64,000 nucleotides of DNA. Source: a bacterium (GTDB lineage: Bacteria; Krumholzibacteriota; Krumholzibacteriia; JACNKJ01). The stretch spans positions 310,001-374,000 of the forward strand of contig JAAEPZ010000538.1 of assembly GCA_024231955.1 (NCBI GenBank), given 5' to 3'. Below the pieces are notes generated by a model. It saw only the letters and a list, made by a program, of their open reading frames with translations, did not search any database and had not been told where the DNA came from. The position numbers and the translations under genes were made by a program. Numbering within the stretch: the first letter of the stretch is position 1; each line of letters opens with the position of its first letter. Below are positions 45,761 through 54,243 of this stretch, piece after piece.

Positions 45761-46975
45761 ATGCCCGACATCGATAGTGATATGACCCCGCTGGCTGATG
45801 CCTTCGCGATAATCGAGCGCGAGGTTTCATCGCTTGCCGGCGATCCGGAGACCCTGCCCACCGCCGAAGCGCTGGGGCGTGTTCTCATGGGCACCTACAT
45901 CTCACGTACCGATCTTCCCCCTTTCGACAAATCGGCCATGGACGGCTATGCAATCCTCCTCGGTGACGATAGTACCGAGCTGGAGGTGCTGGAGATCGTC
46001 GGGGCCGGTGAGACCCCGGCCAACGGTCTGGTCAACGGCAGCACCGTCAAGGTGATGACCGGCGCACCCGTTCCGGCGGGGACGGAGCGCGTGGTGCCCG
46101 TCGAGCGGTGCGTGGAGATCGATGGCCGGGTGCGGATACTCTCCCGCGGCAATGCGCTCAATATCTGCCGCCGCGGTGAGGATCTGAGGATCGGCGACTC
46201 CGTGCTTAACGGCCCGACCCGACTCGGCCCCATGGAGATCTCGAATCTCATTTCATGCGGTCTGAGCGAGATACAGGTTTACCGCCGTCCCCGGGTGATC
46301 GTACTCAATACAGGGGATGAGATCGTCGACACACCCGACGCGCTGGCCTCCGGCAAAATCATGAACTCCAACGGTCCGCTGCTCGACGCCCTATGCGCCG
46401 CCCACGGGCTGGATCTCCTCCAGCGGCGCATCGTTCCCGATGATCGCACAGCCACCGGCACTGCAATCCGGGAGGCGGTGAACGCCGCCGACCTGGTGCT
46501 GCTCACCGGCGGGGTATCCGTGGGCGATTTCGATTTCGTGGGGGAGGCTCTCGCCGACCAGGGCCTGAAAACCCACTTCAGCAAGGTTGCCGTTAAACCG
46601 GGTCGCCCTTTGACCTTCGCCACGCGACCGGGCAAGGCCGTGTTCGGATTGCCCGGCAACCCGGTGGCGGTGTTCATCACTTTCCAGGTCTTCGTGCGTC
46701 GGGCGCTGCATCTGCTCAACGGTCTGCCACCGGAACCCCGCACCCTGAATCTGCCGCTGGCGACCGAATTCAGGCGCCGCAAAATGAATCGACGTGAATA
46801 CGTGCCCTGTCATCTGCTGGCCGACGGCTCTCTTGAGCCGATCCGTTATCACGGGTCGGCCGACACCATGGCCCTGCTCGGCGCCGACGGTCTGTTCATC
46901 ATCGATAAGGGCTGTGACTGCATTGCCGCCGGCACGCGGTCCGATCTCCTCCCGACCAAGGATTTGCGTGCATGA
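45761..46975 (+). CDS. moeA: Molybdopterin molybdenumtransferase
   Basis: 404 residues, normal MoeA length; AGGGAG precedes the ATG. MoeA inserts Mo or W into adenylylated molybdopterin. Seen here: TDLPPFDKSAMDGYA (substrate loop), KVMTGAPVPAGTERVVPVE, RRPRVIVLNTGDEIV (MoCF-binding domain start), TGGVSVGDFDFVGEAL and RPLTFATRPGKAVFGLPGNPVA. Its stop overlaps moaA by ATGA, so it is the first gene of the Mo/W operon. A Fur-like half box and a weak promoter lie upstream. Confidence 0.96.
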   Translation: MPDIDSDMTPLADAFAIIEREVSSLAGDPETLPTAEALGRVLMGTYISRTDLPPFDKSAMDGYAILLGDDSTELEVLEIVGAGETPANGLVNGSTVKVMTGAPVPAGTERVVPVERCVEIDGRVRILSRGNALNICRRGEDLRIGDSVLNGPTRLGPMEISNLISCGLSEIQVYRRPRVIVLNTGDEIVDTPDALASGKIMNSNGPLLDALCAAHGLDLLQRRIVPDDRTATGTAIREAVNAADLVLLTGGVSVGDFDFVGEALADQGLKTHFSKVAVKPGRPLTFATRPGKAVFGLPGNPVAVFITFQVFVRRALHLLNGLPPEPRTLNLPLATEFRRRKMNRREYVPCHLLADGSLEPIRYHGSADTMALLGADGLFIIDKGCDCIAAGTRSDLLPTKDLRA

Positions 46976-47772
46976 AGGACAACTACGGACGTTCGCTGAA
47001 TTACCTCCGCATCTCGGTCACCGATCGCTGCAACCGACGCTGCCGATACTGCATGCCCGAGGAGGGTATAGAGCTTCTCCCTCACTCCGGCATCCTGACC
47101 TTCGAGGAGATCACCGATTTCACCATCCAGGCGGTGGCGATGGGTGTGACCAAGGTGCGCCTCACCGGTGGCGAGCCGCTGATCAAGCGGGACATAACGA
47201 CACTGGTGGGGATGCTCACGGAGATCGACGGGATCGAGGATCTGGCGATGACCACCAACGGCACGCGGTTGGTCTCTCTGGCGCAGCCACTGGCTGCTGC
47301 GGGGTTGATGCGGATCAATGTCAGCCTCGACACGCTCGATGCGGAGAAGTACCGCCGGATCACTCGTGGAGGGGATATCGTCCCCGTTCTTGCGGGCATC
47401 GAAGCCGCTCTGGAGGCGGGGTTGACCCCGATCAAGCTGAACTGTGTCCTCAGCGAGTGGATCGATGACGGCGACATCGAAGCGGTTCGCGCTTACGCCG
47501 ACAAACTCGGTATCGAGATGCGCATCATCAGCCAGATGGATTTCGAGAGCGGTCGGTTCGGCATCGTTTCCGGCAGTACCGGTGGCGACTGTCGGAACTG
47601 CAATCGTCTCCGCCTCTCCAGCGATGGCCATGTGCGGCCCTGCCTGTTTTCGGATCTGGCCTACAGTGTACGTGAGTTGGGGGTGGAGGAGGCGATTCGT
47701 CGGGCGGTGCAGGACAAACCGGAATGCGGCGGCCCCTGCGGCCACAACTGGATGCATGGGATCGGGGGTTGA
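46972..47772 (+). CDS. moaA: GTP 3',8-cyclase, short form
   Basis: Radical SAM enzyme that starts molybdopterin synthesis from GTP. N-terminal cluster motif CNRRCRYCMPEEG, SAM-site LTGGEPLIKRD, and the C-terminal cluster and C-terminus GGDCRNCNRLRLSSDGHVRPC with third ligand CLFSD; the chain ends in GIGG, the GG tail typical of MoaA. At 266 residues it is some 60 shorter than E. coli MoaA, lacking the segment between the barrel end and the second cluster (RIISQMDFESGRFGIVSG is very short there). The shortening is in frame, so it looks like a natural variant rather than a frameshift. Follows moeA with an ATGA overlap. Confidence 0.9.
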   Translation: MKDNYGRSLNYLRISVTDRCNRRCRYCMPEEGIELLPHSGILTFEEITDFTIQAVAMGVTKVRLTGGEPLIKRDITTLVGMLTEIDGIEDLAMTTNGTRLVSLAQPLAAAGLMRINVSLDTLDAEKYRRITRGGDIVPVLAGIEAALEAGLTPIKLNCVLSEWIDDGDIEAVRAYADKLGIEMRIISQMDFESGRFGIVSGSTGGDCRNCNRLRLSSDGHVRPCLFSDLAYSVRELGVEEAIRRAVQDKPECGGPCGHNWMHGIGG

Positions 47773-47931
47773 TCGACCCCTCCGGTTCGGGGGTGTGCCG
47801 TGTTGATGGGGGAGAACAGGAGCGGACACGGATCCGTGTTTTCGGATTACCCGAGGTGTTGCGGCGCCAGCCGCCGGGACTCCGACCCACCTCATAATTA
47901 CATCCCGTAGGGGATCATCACCAGGAGTGAC
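47773..47931. other. Structured gap inside the Mo/W cluster
   Basis: 159 bp between moaA and the MOSC-MogA gene. It contains the palindrome at 47826-47842, then a nested hairpin: GAGGTG (47853-47858) pairs with CACCTC (47888-47893) around GCGGC-GCCA-GCCGC (47861-47874). It could be an attenuator or cofactor-sensing leader; I cannot match it to the known Moco riboswitch consensus by eye. Confidence 0.4.
47826..47842 (+). terminator. Weak terminator-like palindrome after moaA
   Basis: ACACGGATCCGTGT, a perfect 14-base palindrome that folds to a 5-bp stem with a GATC loop and is followed by TTT. The stem is short, so it may be a pause or partial terminator. Confidence 0.3.
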
Positions 47932-48876
47932 ATGAGCGAAGGTAAACGGACAGGCAAGATCGTCTCCCTGAACATCTCCGAGGAGAAGGGGGTCGTCAAA
48001 ATACCTGTCGATGAATTCACGCTCGATGAGCTCGGCATTGTGGGCGACGCCCATGCCGGGCGCTGGCACCGGCAGGTCAGCCTGCTGGGCCAGGAGACCG
48101 TCGACAGGTTCATCGCGGAGAACAAGCGTGACACCAAGCCCGGCGAGTTTGCCGAGAACATGACGCTGCGAGGCCTGGACCTTGGCGAGATGGCCGTGCT
48201 CGATCGCATCTCCATCGGCGATGTCGAGCTCGAAGTGACCCAGATCGGCAAGAAGTGTCACGGCTCCGGTTGCGCCATCTACAACGAGGTCGGCACCTGC
48301 ATCATGCCCAAGGAGGGTATCTTCACCCGCGTTCTCACGGGCGGCAAAGTATCGCCCGGCGATGAGATAGTCCACACGCCGCGCCCTTTTCGCATTCATG
48401 TGATCACTCTGAGCGACCGTGCGTCGCAGGGTGAATACAGCGACCGCTCCGGGCCGCGCACCGTCGAATTGCTGAATGAATTCTACGCCGACAAACGCTG
48501 GCATCTCCAGATCACCACCACGCTGATGCCCGACAATCGTGACGATCTGAGTGGCCTGCTGCGACAGCTGACGGATGCCGGCGTCGATGCGATTTTCACG
48601 CTGGGGAGTACCGGTGTGGGTCCGCGTGACATTGCGCCCGAGGCGATAGCCGCCGTGACCGACAAGGTCATTCCCGGCATCATGGATCATATCCGACTGA
48701 AGTACGGCGCGGACAAACCGGCGGCCCTGCTCAGCCGGAGCGTGGCGGCCATGATCGACAGCACGCTGGTGTTCGCGTTGCCCGGCAGCGTGCGTGCCGT
48801 ACAGGAATATGTGGCCGAGATACTTAAATCGATCGAGCACATGGTGTTCATGGTGCACGGTCTGGACAACCACTAA
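47932..48876 (+). CDS. MOSC - MogA/MoaB fusion protein
   Basis: 314 residues; AGGAG four bases before the ATG. The N-terminal half (about 1-150) is a MOSC domain (GIVGDAHAGRWHRQVSLLG, EFAENMTLRGLDL, KKCHGSGCAIYNEVGTCIMP, with a cysteine as in sulfur-carrying MOSC proteins). The C-terminal half (about 155-310) is MogA/MoaB (VITLSDRASQGEYSDRSGP, FTLGSTGVGPRDIAPEA, VFALPGSVRAVQEYV), which adenylylates molybdopterin for MoeA. The fusion joins late steps of cofactor handling in one protein. It lies between moaA and the transport genes of the same operon. Confidence 0.93.
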   Translation: MSEGKRTGKIVSLNISEEKGVVKIPVDEFTLDELGIVGDAHAGRWHRQVSLLGQETVDRFIAENKRDTKPGEFAENMTLRGLDLGEMAVLDRISIGDVELEVTQIGKKCHGSGCAIYNEVGTCIMPKEGIFTRVLTGGKVSPGDEIVHTPRPFRIHVITLSDRASQGEYSDRSGPRTVELLNEFYADKRWHLQITTTLMPDNRDDLSGLLRQLTDAGVDAIFTLGSTGVGPRDIAPEAIAAVTDKVIPGIMDHIRLKYGADKPAALLSRSVAAMIDSTLVFALPGSVRAVQEYVAEILKSIEHMVFMVHGLDNH

Positions 48877-48906
48877 CGTCTAATAGCTTGCCGAGGGGGC
48901 AATGAG

Positions 48907-49878
48907 ATGATCCGTCTTCTGAAAATGTTGAGTTGCATGCTCTTGATTCCGGCCCTGATGTTGCCCGGTTGCGCCAAGCGTGAACAGACGGCGGAGTTGT
49001 CGGGCGAATTGGTGATTTTTCATGCGGGCAGTCTGTCTGTGCCGTTCCGTCAGCTCTCAGCTGCGTTCATGGAGCGGCATCCCGGCGTGACGGTCAAGGC
49101 CGAAGCCGCCGGCAGTCGCGATTGCGCCCGCAAGATCTCCGATCTCGGCCGCCCCTGCGACGTCATGGCCTCCGCCGACTACACGGTGGTCTCCACCCTG
49201 CTCATGCCCGAGCACACGGACTTCAATATCCGTTTCGTCACGAACGAGATGGCCATCGCCTACACGCCCCATTCCCGCAAGCATGATCGGTTCTCCGCCG
49301 AGAACTGGTACGAGATCATGCTGTCCGACGATGTCGCGTTCGGTCGCGCCGATCCCAATCGCGATCCCTGCGGTTACCGGTCGGTCATGGTCATGCAGCT
49401 TGCCGAGCGGTACTACGGCGTCGAGGGGCTGGCTCGGGATCTGGCCGACAAGGATGGCGACAAGTATATCCGTCCCAAGGAGACGGATCTGCTGGCGCTG
49501 CTCGAAGCGGGCGAGATCGATTACCTTTTCATCTACCGCTCCGTGGCGGAACAGCACAACCTGGAGATGCTGTTGCTGCCCAACGAGGTGAATCTGAAAT
49601 CGGCGGATCTGGGGGACCTGTACGTCGGCACGACCGTCAAGGTCACCGGGAAGAAACCCGGCGAGTTCATCACCAAGAGGGGGAGTCCGATGGTCTACTC
49701 GGTTACGATCCCCAAAAGCGCGGAGAATCGTGCGGCGGCCGAGGCCTATGTCGCCATGCTGCTCTCCGAACAGGGGCGCGCGATCATGGAGGCCAACGGT
49801 CAGCCGGCCCTGCATCCTGCACCGACCGACGGTTTCGACAAATTGCCTGCATCACTCAAGTCATTCTGTAGCGAGTAG
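48907..49878 (+). CDS. wtpA: Tungstate/molybdate-binding lipoprotein (WtpA type)
   Basis: 323 residues with a lipoprotein signal (LIPALMLPGCAKR, lipobox LPGC). The core is WtpA/ModA-like: ELVIFHAGSLSVPFRQLSAAF, AGSRDCARKISDLGRPCDVM and ASADYTVVSTLLMP, the last two being hallmarks of the archaeal-type WtpA that coordinates the oxyanion octahedrally; the E/D residues are present in FGRADPNRDPCGYR and RPKETDLLALLEAGEIDY. It captures tungstate or molybdate for the permease encoded three bases downstream. Which metal is preferred cannot be read from sequence alone. Confidence 0.93.
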   Translation: MIRLLKMLSCMLLIPALMLPGCAKREQTAELSGELVIFHAGSLSVPFRQLSAAFMERHPGVTVKAEAAGSRDCARKISDLGRPCDVMASADYTVVSTLLMPEHTDFNIRFVTNEMAIAYTPHSRKHDRFSAENWYEIMLSDDVAFGRADPNRDPCGYRSVMVMQLAERYYGVEGLARDLADKDGDKYIRPKETDLLALLEAGEIDYLFIYRSVAEQHNLEMLLLPNEVNLKSADLGDLYVGTTVKVTGKKPGEFITKRGSPMVYSVTIPKSAENRAAAEAYVAMLLSEQGRAIMEANGQPALHPAPTDGFDKLPASLKSFCSE

Positions 49879-49880
49879 GT

Positions 49881-50696
49881 ATGGTGACCGATCGCGGCAG
49901 TGCGAGAAGGAACATCTGGTTCGAGCTGGTGCTCAACCTGCTTGGGATCGGTTTGCTGTTCTTCATCATCGTCCCTCTGGCGGGTATGCTTCTGGCTACC
50001 TCCCCCTCGGATTTCGCGCAGGCCGCAACCGATCGTGAAGTGCTCGTTTCGATTCGGCTCACGCTGCTCTGCGCGTTGTCCGCCACGCTGGTCGCGGCGC
50101 TGGGCGGAATCCCCCTGGCCTACCTGCTGGCGCGCAAACGTTTTCCGGGTCGCTCCCTGATACTGGCGATCATCGACCTGCCGATCATCATTCCCCACTC
50201 GGCGGCGGGGATCGCCCTGTTGACGGTGGTGGGCCGCAACTCCCTGTTCGGCCGTCTCTTCGGTCAAGGGCTGATGGGCACCGCCGCAGGGATCGCGGTG
50301 GCGATGGCCTTCGTCTCCCTGCCCTTTCTGATCAACGCCGCCCGTGAAGGATTCAGCTCGGTGCCCGAGCGCCTGGAGCGTGCGGCGCGCACCCTGGGTG
50401 CCTCTCCGGCCCGCACCTTCTTCACCATCTCACTGCCGTTGTCCTGGCGTTCTATTCTGTCGGGGATGATCCTGATGTGGGCGCGGGGGATCAGTGAATT
50501 CGGCGCGGTGATCATCATCGCCTATCATCCGATGACCACGCCCATTCTCATCTTTCAGCGCTTCAACGATTTCGGGCTCAGGTACGCACGCTCCGCCGCG
50601 GTGCTGCTCGTACTGATCAGTGTGGCGATTTTCGTATTGCTGCGTTACATCGCGCGGCCGCCGCGGCCGGAGACCGAGGGGGACGATTGTGCTTGA
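49881..50696 (+). CDS. wtpB: Tungstate/molybdate ABC transporter permease
   Basis: 271 residues with six predicted membrane helices. The coupling loop EGFSSVPERLERAARTLGASPARTFFTISLPL is the EAA motif that binds the ATPase. It begins three bases after the binding-protein stop, and the ATPase start overlaps its end by 8 bp, so the three genes are one transcript. The first helix follows a short positive N-terminus (MVTDRGSARRNIWFELVLNL). Confidence 0.93.
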   Translation: MVTDRGSARRNIWFELVLNLLGIGLLFFIIVPLAGMLLATSPSDFAQAATDREVLVSIRLTLLCALSATLVAALGGIPLAYLLARKRFPGRSLILAIIDLPIIIPHSAAGIALLTVVGRNSLFGRLFGQGLMGTAAGIAVAMAFVSLPFLINAAREGFSSVPERLERAARTLGASPARTFFTISLPLSWRSILSGMILMWARGISEFGAVIIIAYHPMTTPILIFQRFNDFGLRYARSAAVLLVLISVAIFVLLRYIARPPRPETEGDDCA

Positions 50697-51726
50697 GCTG
50701 CGGGGCGTCGATATCCGTCTGGGTGGATTCAGAATCGAGTCGCTCGATCTGGCGCTCGAGGAGAACGAGTACTTCGTGCTGCTCGGCCCGTCGGGGGTCG
50801 GCAAGACCGTGTTGCTTGAGATCATTGCGGGGCTGCATCAACCGACGGCGGGGCGGATCCTGTTTGCCGGCGAGGAGATCACGAAGCAACCGCCCGAGCG
50901 GCGCCCCTTTGCGATTGTCTATCAGGATTACGCACTGTTTCCGCACCTGTCGGTGGAGGCCAACATCGGCTTCGGGCCCAAAGTGCAGAGGGTGCCGGGA
51001 GATGAGATCGAGCGTCGTTGCGCCGAGTTGCTGCACCTGCTCGACATCACCTCGCTGAAGCAACGACGTGTCGCCACCCTTTCCGGCGGCGAACAGCAGC
51101 GGGTCGCTCTGGCCCGGGCGCTTGCGATCAGGCCGCGCCTGTTGCTGCTCGATGAACCGCTCTCGGCTCTCGACGGCAATATCCGGCTGCGTCTTCGCAA
51201 TGAACTGAAGCGCATCCACGAGGGGAGCAATGCCGTATTTCTCCATGTCACACACGACAAGGAGGAGGCGATGGCGCTGGGGGATCGCATCGGCGTGATG
51301 CTCGGGCAGAGGGTTCACCAGGTCGCCAGACCCCACGAGTTGTTCCACAACCCGTCCGACATCGAGGTGACCCGCTTCCTCAACATGACCAATGTGATTG
51401 CTGTCGATTCGGTGACAGACAACGTCTGTCGAGTAGGGGGGGCGGAGATCCACGCCGCCGGGGCCGTCGACTCCACATCCCATATCTGGATCAAACCCGA
51501 GGAGATTCTCCTCTCGAAACTCCCCTTCGACTCCAGCGCCCGCAACCAGTTTCGGGGGACAGTCACCGGTTGGGAGCCTGTGGACAGGTTGCTCATGGTG
51601 AAGATGCACTGCGGCAAACTGCAGCTGTCGTCGCTGGTGACGCAGGCCTCATTCGATATTCTGGGAGTAGATCGCGGGACCGAGCTGTTCGTCACCTTCA
51701 AGAGCTCGGCCGTCCACTGCTTTTGA
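50689..51726 (+). CDS. wtpC: Tungstate/molybdate ABC transporter ATPase
   Basis: GTG start at 50689 with GAGGGGG upstream, overlapping the permease gene. 345 residues: Walker A LLGPSGVGKTVLLEIIAG, Q-loop VYQDYALFPHLSV, signature LSGGEQQRVALARALA, Walker B LLLLDEPLSALD and H-loop LHVTHDKEEAMAL. The C-terminal part (from about 235) is a TOBE-like regulatory domain (SHIWIKPEEILLSK, NQFRGTVTGWEPVDRL), which in such ATPases can bind the oxyanion and inhibit transport. Last gene of the operon. Confidence 0.95.
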   Translation: MLELRGVDIRLGGFRIESLDLALEENEYFVLLGPSGVGKTVLLEIIAGLHQPTAGRILFAGEEITKQPPERRPFAIVYQDYALFPHLSVEANIGFGPKVQRVPGDEIERRCAELLHLLDITSLKQRRVATLSGGEQQRVALARALAIRPRLLLLDEPLSALDGNIRLRLRNELKRIHEGSNAVFLHVTHDKEEAMALGDRIGVMLGQRVHQVARPHELFHNPSDIEVTRFLNMTNVIAVDSVTDNVCRVGGAEIHAAGAVDSTSHIWIKPEEILLSKLPFDSSARNQFRGTVTGWEPVDRLLMVKMHCGKLQLSSLVTQASFDILGVDRGTELFVTFKSSAVHCF

Positions 51727-51851
51727 CAAGTGGCTCCGGAGACGCTTCAGAGTAATGCCGCCTCGATTCAAGGCCCCGTACCCGGTTACCGCCGGTATGG
51801 TCGTCAGGATTCGGGTTCCGAATTGTGCGCCCGGATCCTCTCTCCATCCGC

Positions 51852-53072
51852 TCAGTCGATTGTGATCGGCTCACCCTGAGCATTCAAACGGGTCACCCAC
51901 AGCTGCTGACCATAGTTGACCGTATTCCGCGTGCCGGTGATCATGATCTCGCCGTTCGCAAAAGGGACGGCGGCGTATGCGATGAGCCCATCCGGTGCGG
52001 GCACGGGGAAGCTCCGTTCCCACACAATGTCGCCGGCGGCGTTGACGCAGATGATGTACGCGGCCGAACGACTGCGACTGGAGGCGAACCAGGTGCCGCC
52101 GGCAATGATCAGATTGCCGTTCGGCAGTTCCCGTATTGAGCGACCGCCGGCCCGCTCCACACCGCCGTAGAAACGGTCCCAGAGCAGCGTGCCGCCGGAA
52201 TCGTAGCGCATGACGCGCATGCGGGATTCGTAGCCCATCGGGATATAGGGCGTTTCGGCCGCGACGACGATATCGCCGTTTGCGCAGACATCCACGCCGG
52301 AGGCGAAACAGGTCTCCCCTCTATGAACGATGCGGGACCACAACGAATCACCCGCCGCGTCCGTTTTCATGATCCACATACGGCTGAAATTGTCGTCGGG
52401 ATCCGGGCCATCGTATTCGTTGTAGCCGACGATGGCGAAGCCGCCCGCCGCAGTAATGGCGACATCCAGCGCTCCATCGTTGCCTATACTCTCGTAGACA
52501 CGGTTCAGAGTCTCCGTCCCTTCACCGTCGGTTTTGATCAGCTGCAGGTCGGTGCCCAGATCGGCGACTATGGTGGCGTACGAGCCGACCAGCGCCGCAC
52601 CGCCGTCCGGCAGCAACTCCATCGCGCCGATATTGGTGTCGTTGATGCGGCCGTAGTGGTTTTCCCAGATCACATCGCCAGCATGATCGATCTTCATAAG
52701 CCAACCGTTGCGGGAGCCCGGGCCGGCTGAGCTTGAGGATCCGGCCAGCAGCCAGGTGCTGTTGGACAGGGCAACAATATCGCAGCCGCTATCGAACTGG
52801 TCGCCGCCGAAATCGAGGTTCCATTCCAGATTGCCGACGTGGTCGAGTTTGATGAGTTGGAGATCCCTCATGTCCGTATCGGTGAACTGGTGCGTGCCGA
52901 TGACGAGGTAGTCACCGTTGTCGGTCACTGCTACCGGATGACGGCCCGAACCGCTGGCTCCCCAGATGAAGGCGGAGAACGGGGTGCCGGAATCGTCATC
53001 GCCCGAATCGGTGCTTGAGGTGTTGCAGGACAGGAGGAGAATTAAGGGCAGCAGCAATGAAAGTCGACGCAT
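51852..53072 (-). CDS. Lipoprotein with beta-propeller-like repeats
   Basis: 406 residues. GGAG lies eight bases before the ATG. The lipoprotein signal is MRRLSLLLPLILLLSCNTSS (lipobox LLSC). About seven repeats of 40-55 residues follow, each with a pattern G-D-(Y/I)-L-(V/I)-x-G then D-x-x-G-x-(L/I)-x-W (GDYLVIGTHQFTDTD...HVGNLEWNLDFGG; GGFAIVGYNEYDGPD...AAGDSLWSRIVH; GNLIIAGGTWFASSR...AAGDIVWERSFP), so a propeller is likely. No enzyme motif is visible. It stands alone, convergent to the transport operon. Confidence 0.8.
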   Translation of the reverse strand: MRRLSLLLPLILLLSCNTSSTDSGDDDSGTPFSAFIWGASGSGRHPVAVTDNGDYLVIGTHQFTDTDMRDLQLIKLDHVGNLEWNLDFGGDQFDSGCDIVALSNSTWLLAGSSSSAGPGSRNGWLMKIDHAGDVIWENHYGRINDTNIGAMELLPDGGAALVGSYATIVADLGTDLQLIKTDGEGTETLNRVYESIGNDGALDVAITAAGGFAIVGYNEYDGPDPDDNFSRMWIMKTDAAGDSLWSRIVHRGETCFASGVDVCANGDIVVAAETPYIPMGYESRMRVMRYDSGGTLLWDRFYGGVERAGGRSIRELPNGNLIIAGGTWFASSRSRSAAYIICVNAAGDIVWERSFPVPAPDGLIAYAAVPFANGEIMITGTRNTVNYGQQLWVTRLNAQGEPITID

Positions 53073-53134
53073 AGCAGGGCTCCGGGACAGAGTGCGGGGT
53101 GTTTCAAGACAGTAAATTGATAACGGTCACCAAT

Positions 53135-53168
53135 GCGAAAAGCAAGGCCGCCTCGGGTGAGACGGCCT
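53135..53168 (-). terminator. Terminator of the second nucleotidyltransferase gene
   Basis: On the minus strand, AGGCCG-T-CTC pairs with GAG-G-CGGCCT (10 bp, one U-G, loop ACCC) and is followed by TGCTTTTCG. It lies 35 bp after the stop. Confidence 0.75.
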
Positions 53169-53202
53169 GCATTTCATGCGGCGTGATCGTCAGGCTGGAT
53201 GA

Positions 53203-54021
53203 CTATCTCTTTCCCGGCCAGTCGGTTATCTCCGCCGGCAACTCGAGGCGCCACTCCCCGGCGTCCAGCGCCCGCAGCTGCTCCGTGAAGATCTCCTCCG
53301 CCCGCGCGCGGCTCTTCTCGATCTCCGCGATGTCGCCGACCAGCGCCATCCCTGCGATCTCCTCATGCATATCGGCGGGCAGGTCGCGATCAAGGTAACG
53401 GGGGCCGAAGTCAAAACGCTCTGGGCAGTAGCGCATCCGCAGCAACTCCACGAGCAAGCCGAGGCTGCCCTTGATGTAGGTGCTCATTGCGTCGAGATGA
53501 TGACGACGATTCACGGCCTTGGTGACCATCGGCTGGTAGATGTAGAAGAGAGTGCGCAGCATGGGCAGACGCTTCTCCAATTTGGCGACCTGGGGTGCAT
53601 GATCCAGGGACACCGATTGCGCCAGGCCGTCGCGATCGAAAAGAACCAGCGGTTCGCCGTGCAATTCACGTGCGAGGAAATGGTCCTCGTTCTCGCTTTT
53701 CTTCATGATCACCATATCGATCATGGCCATGGGGCTCGCATCGCGCAGGAGGATGAACTCCTGTTCGTGTCCGTGGGGGGTGGGCATGGGGAAGCGGAAC
53801 TGGTGCTCGAAGGGGGAGAGCTCCTCCAGTGTGCGGTGGACCAGATCGAAGCACCCCTGCACTTCGTCATCCTCGACGATGATCTGAATATCCACATCGG
53901 ACCACTCGTCGGTGCGATTGCTGCCGTCGCTGCCGCCCAGCCAGGCTGCGCGAACATAGCTGGTTGCGTTGAGAGCACCATGGAGGGCATCGATGATTTG
54001 CCTGCGGGAAACTTTGGCCAT
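53203..54021 (-). CDS. Nucleotidyltransferase-superfamily protein (second)
   Basis: 272 residues; AGGAG lies seven bases before the ATG. Signature AAWLGGSDGSNRTDEWSDVDI is the GGS-xxx-SDxD nucleotidyltransferase core, and MAMIDMVIMKK probably holds the third acid. The C-terminal half is helical (KLEKRLPMLRTLFYIYQPMV, SLGLLVELLRMRYCPERFDF), as in aminoglycoside adenylyltransferase-like proteins, but the substrate is not evident. It is diverged from the nucleotidyltransferase at 12773-13657, and nothing nearby suggests a toxin-antitoxin pair. Confidence 0.8.
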   Translation of the reverse strand: MAKVSRRQIIDALHGALNATSYVRAAWLGGSDGSNRTDEWSDVDIQIIVEDDEVQGCFDLVHRTLEELSPFEHQFRFPMPTPHGHEQEFILLRDASPMAMIDMVIMKKSENEDHFLARELHGEPLVLFDRDGLAQSVSLDHAPQVAKLEKRLPMLRTLFYIYQPMVTKAVNRRHHLDAMSTYIKGSLGLLVELLRMRYCPERFDFGPRYLDRDLPADMHEEIAGMALVGDIAEIEKSRARAEEIFTEQLRALDAGEWRLELPAEITDWPGKR

Positions 54022-54186
54022 GTTTCAGCTCCTGATTATTAACGGGTTCGCCGGGCGAGAGGCGAAACGGGAGTTTACCTCATGCCGACGGAAATGACGC
54101 GGAAAAAGAATCATGGATCCGGAGATCAGGCTCTTCACGGAACCGCCCTGCCGAGATGCGTACGGGGTTTCCGATCCGGGTCTCTA

Positions 54187-54217
54187 TAAAAAACGCGGCT
54201 CCCGTCGGGGAGCCGCG
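54187..54217 (-). terminator. Terminator of the PNGase F-like gene
   Basis: A 10-bp perfect stem (CGCGGCTCCC with GGGAGCCGCG, loop GTCG). On the minus strand it is followed by TTTTTT. It lies 27 bp after the stop. Confidence 0.93.
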
Positions 54218-54243
54218 CTGGTGATATCCACAAGATCGGAGAA

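Noticed and set aside
47773..47805. GGTTCG loop after moaA, resembling a tRNA T-loop
   Set aside because: No acceptor stem, anticodon arm or CCA context around it; probably chance in a GC-rich hairpin.
51809..51823. ATTCGG-GTT-CCGAAT hairpin between the transport operon and the lipoprotein gene
   Set aside because: Short 6-bp stem without a T run on either strand; not a convincing terminator.
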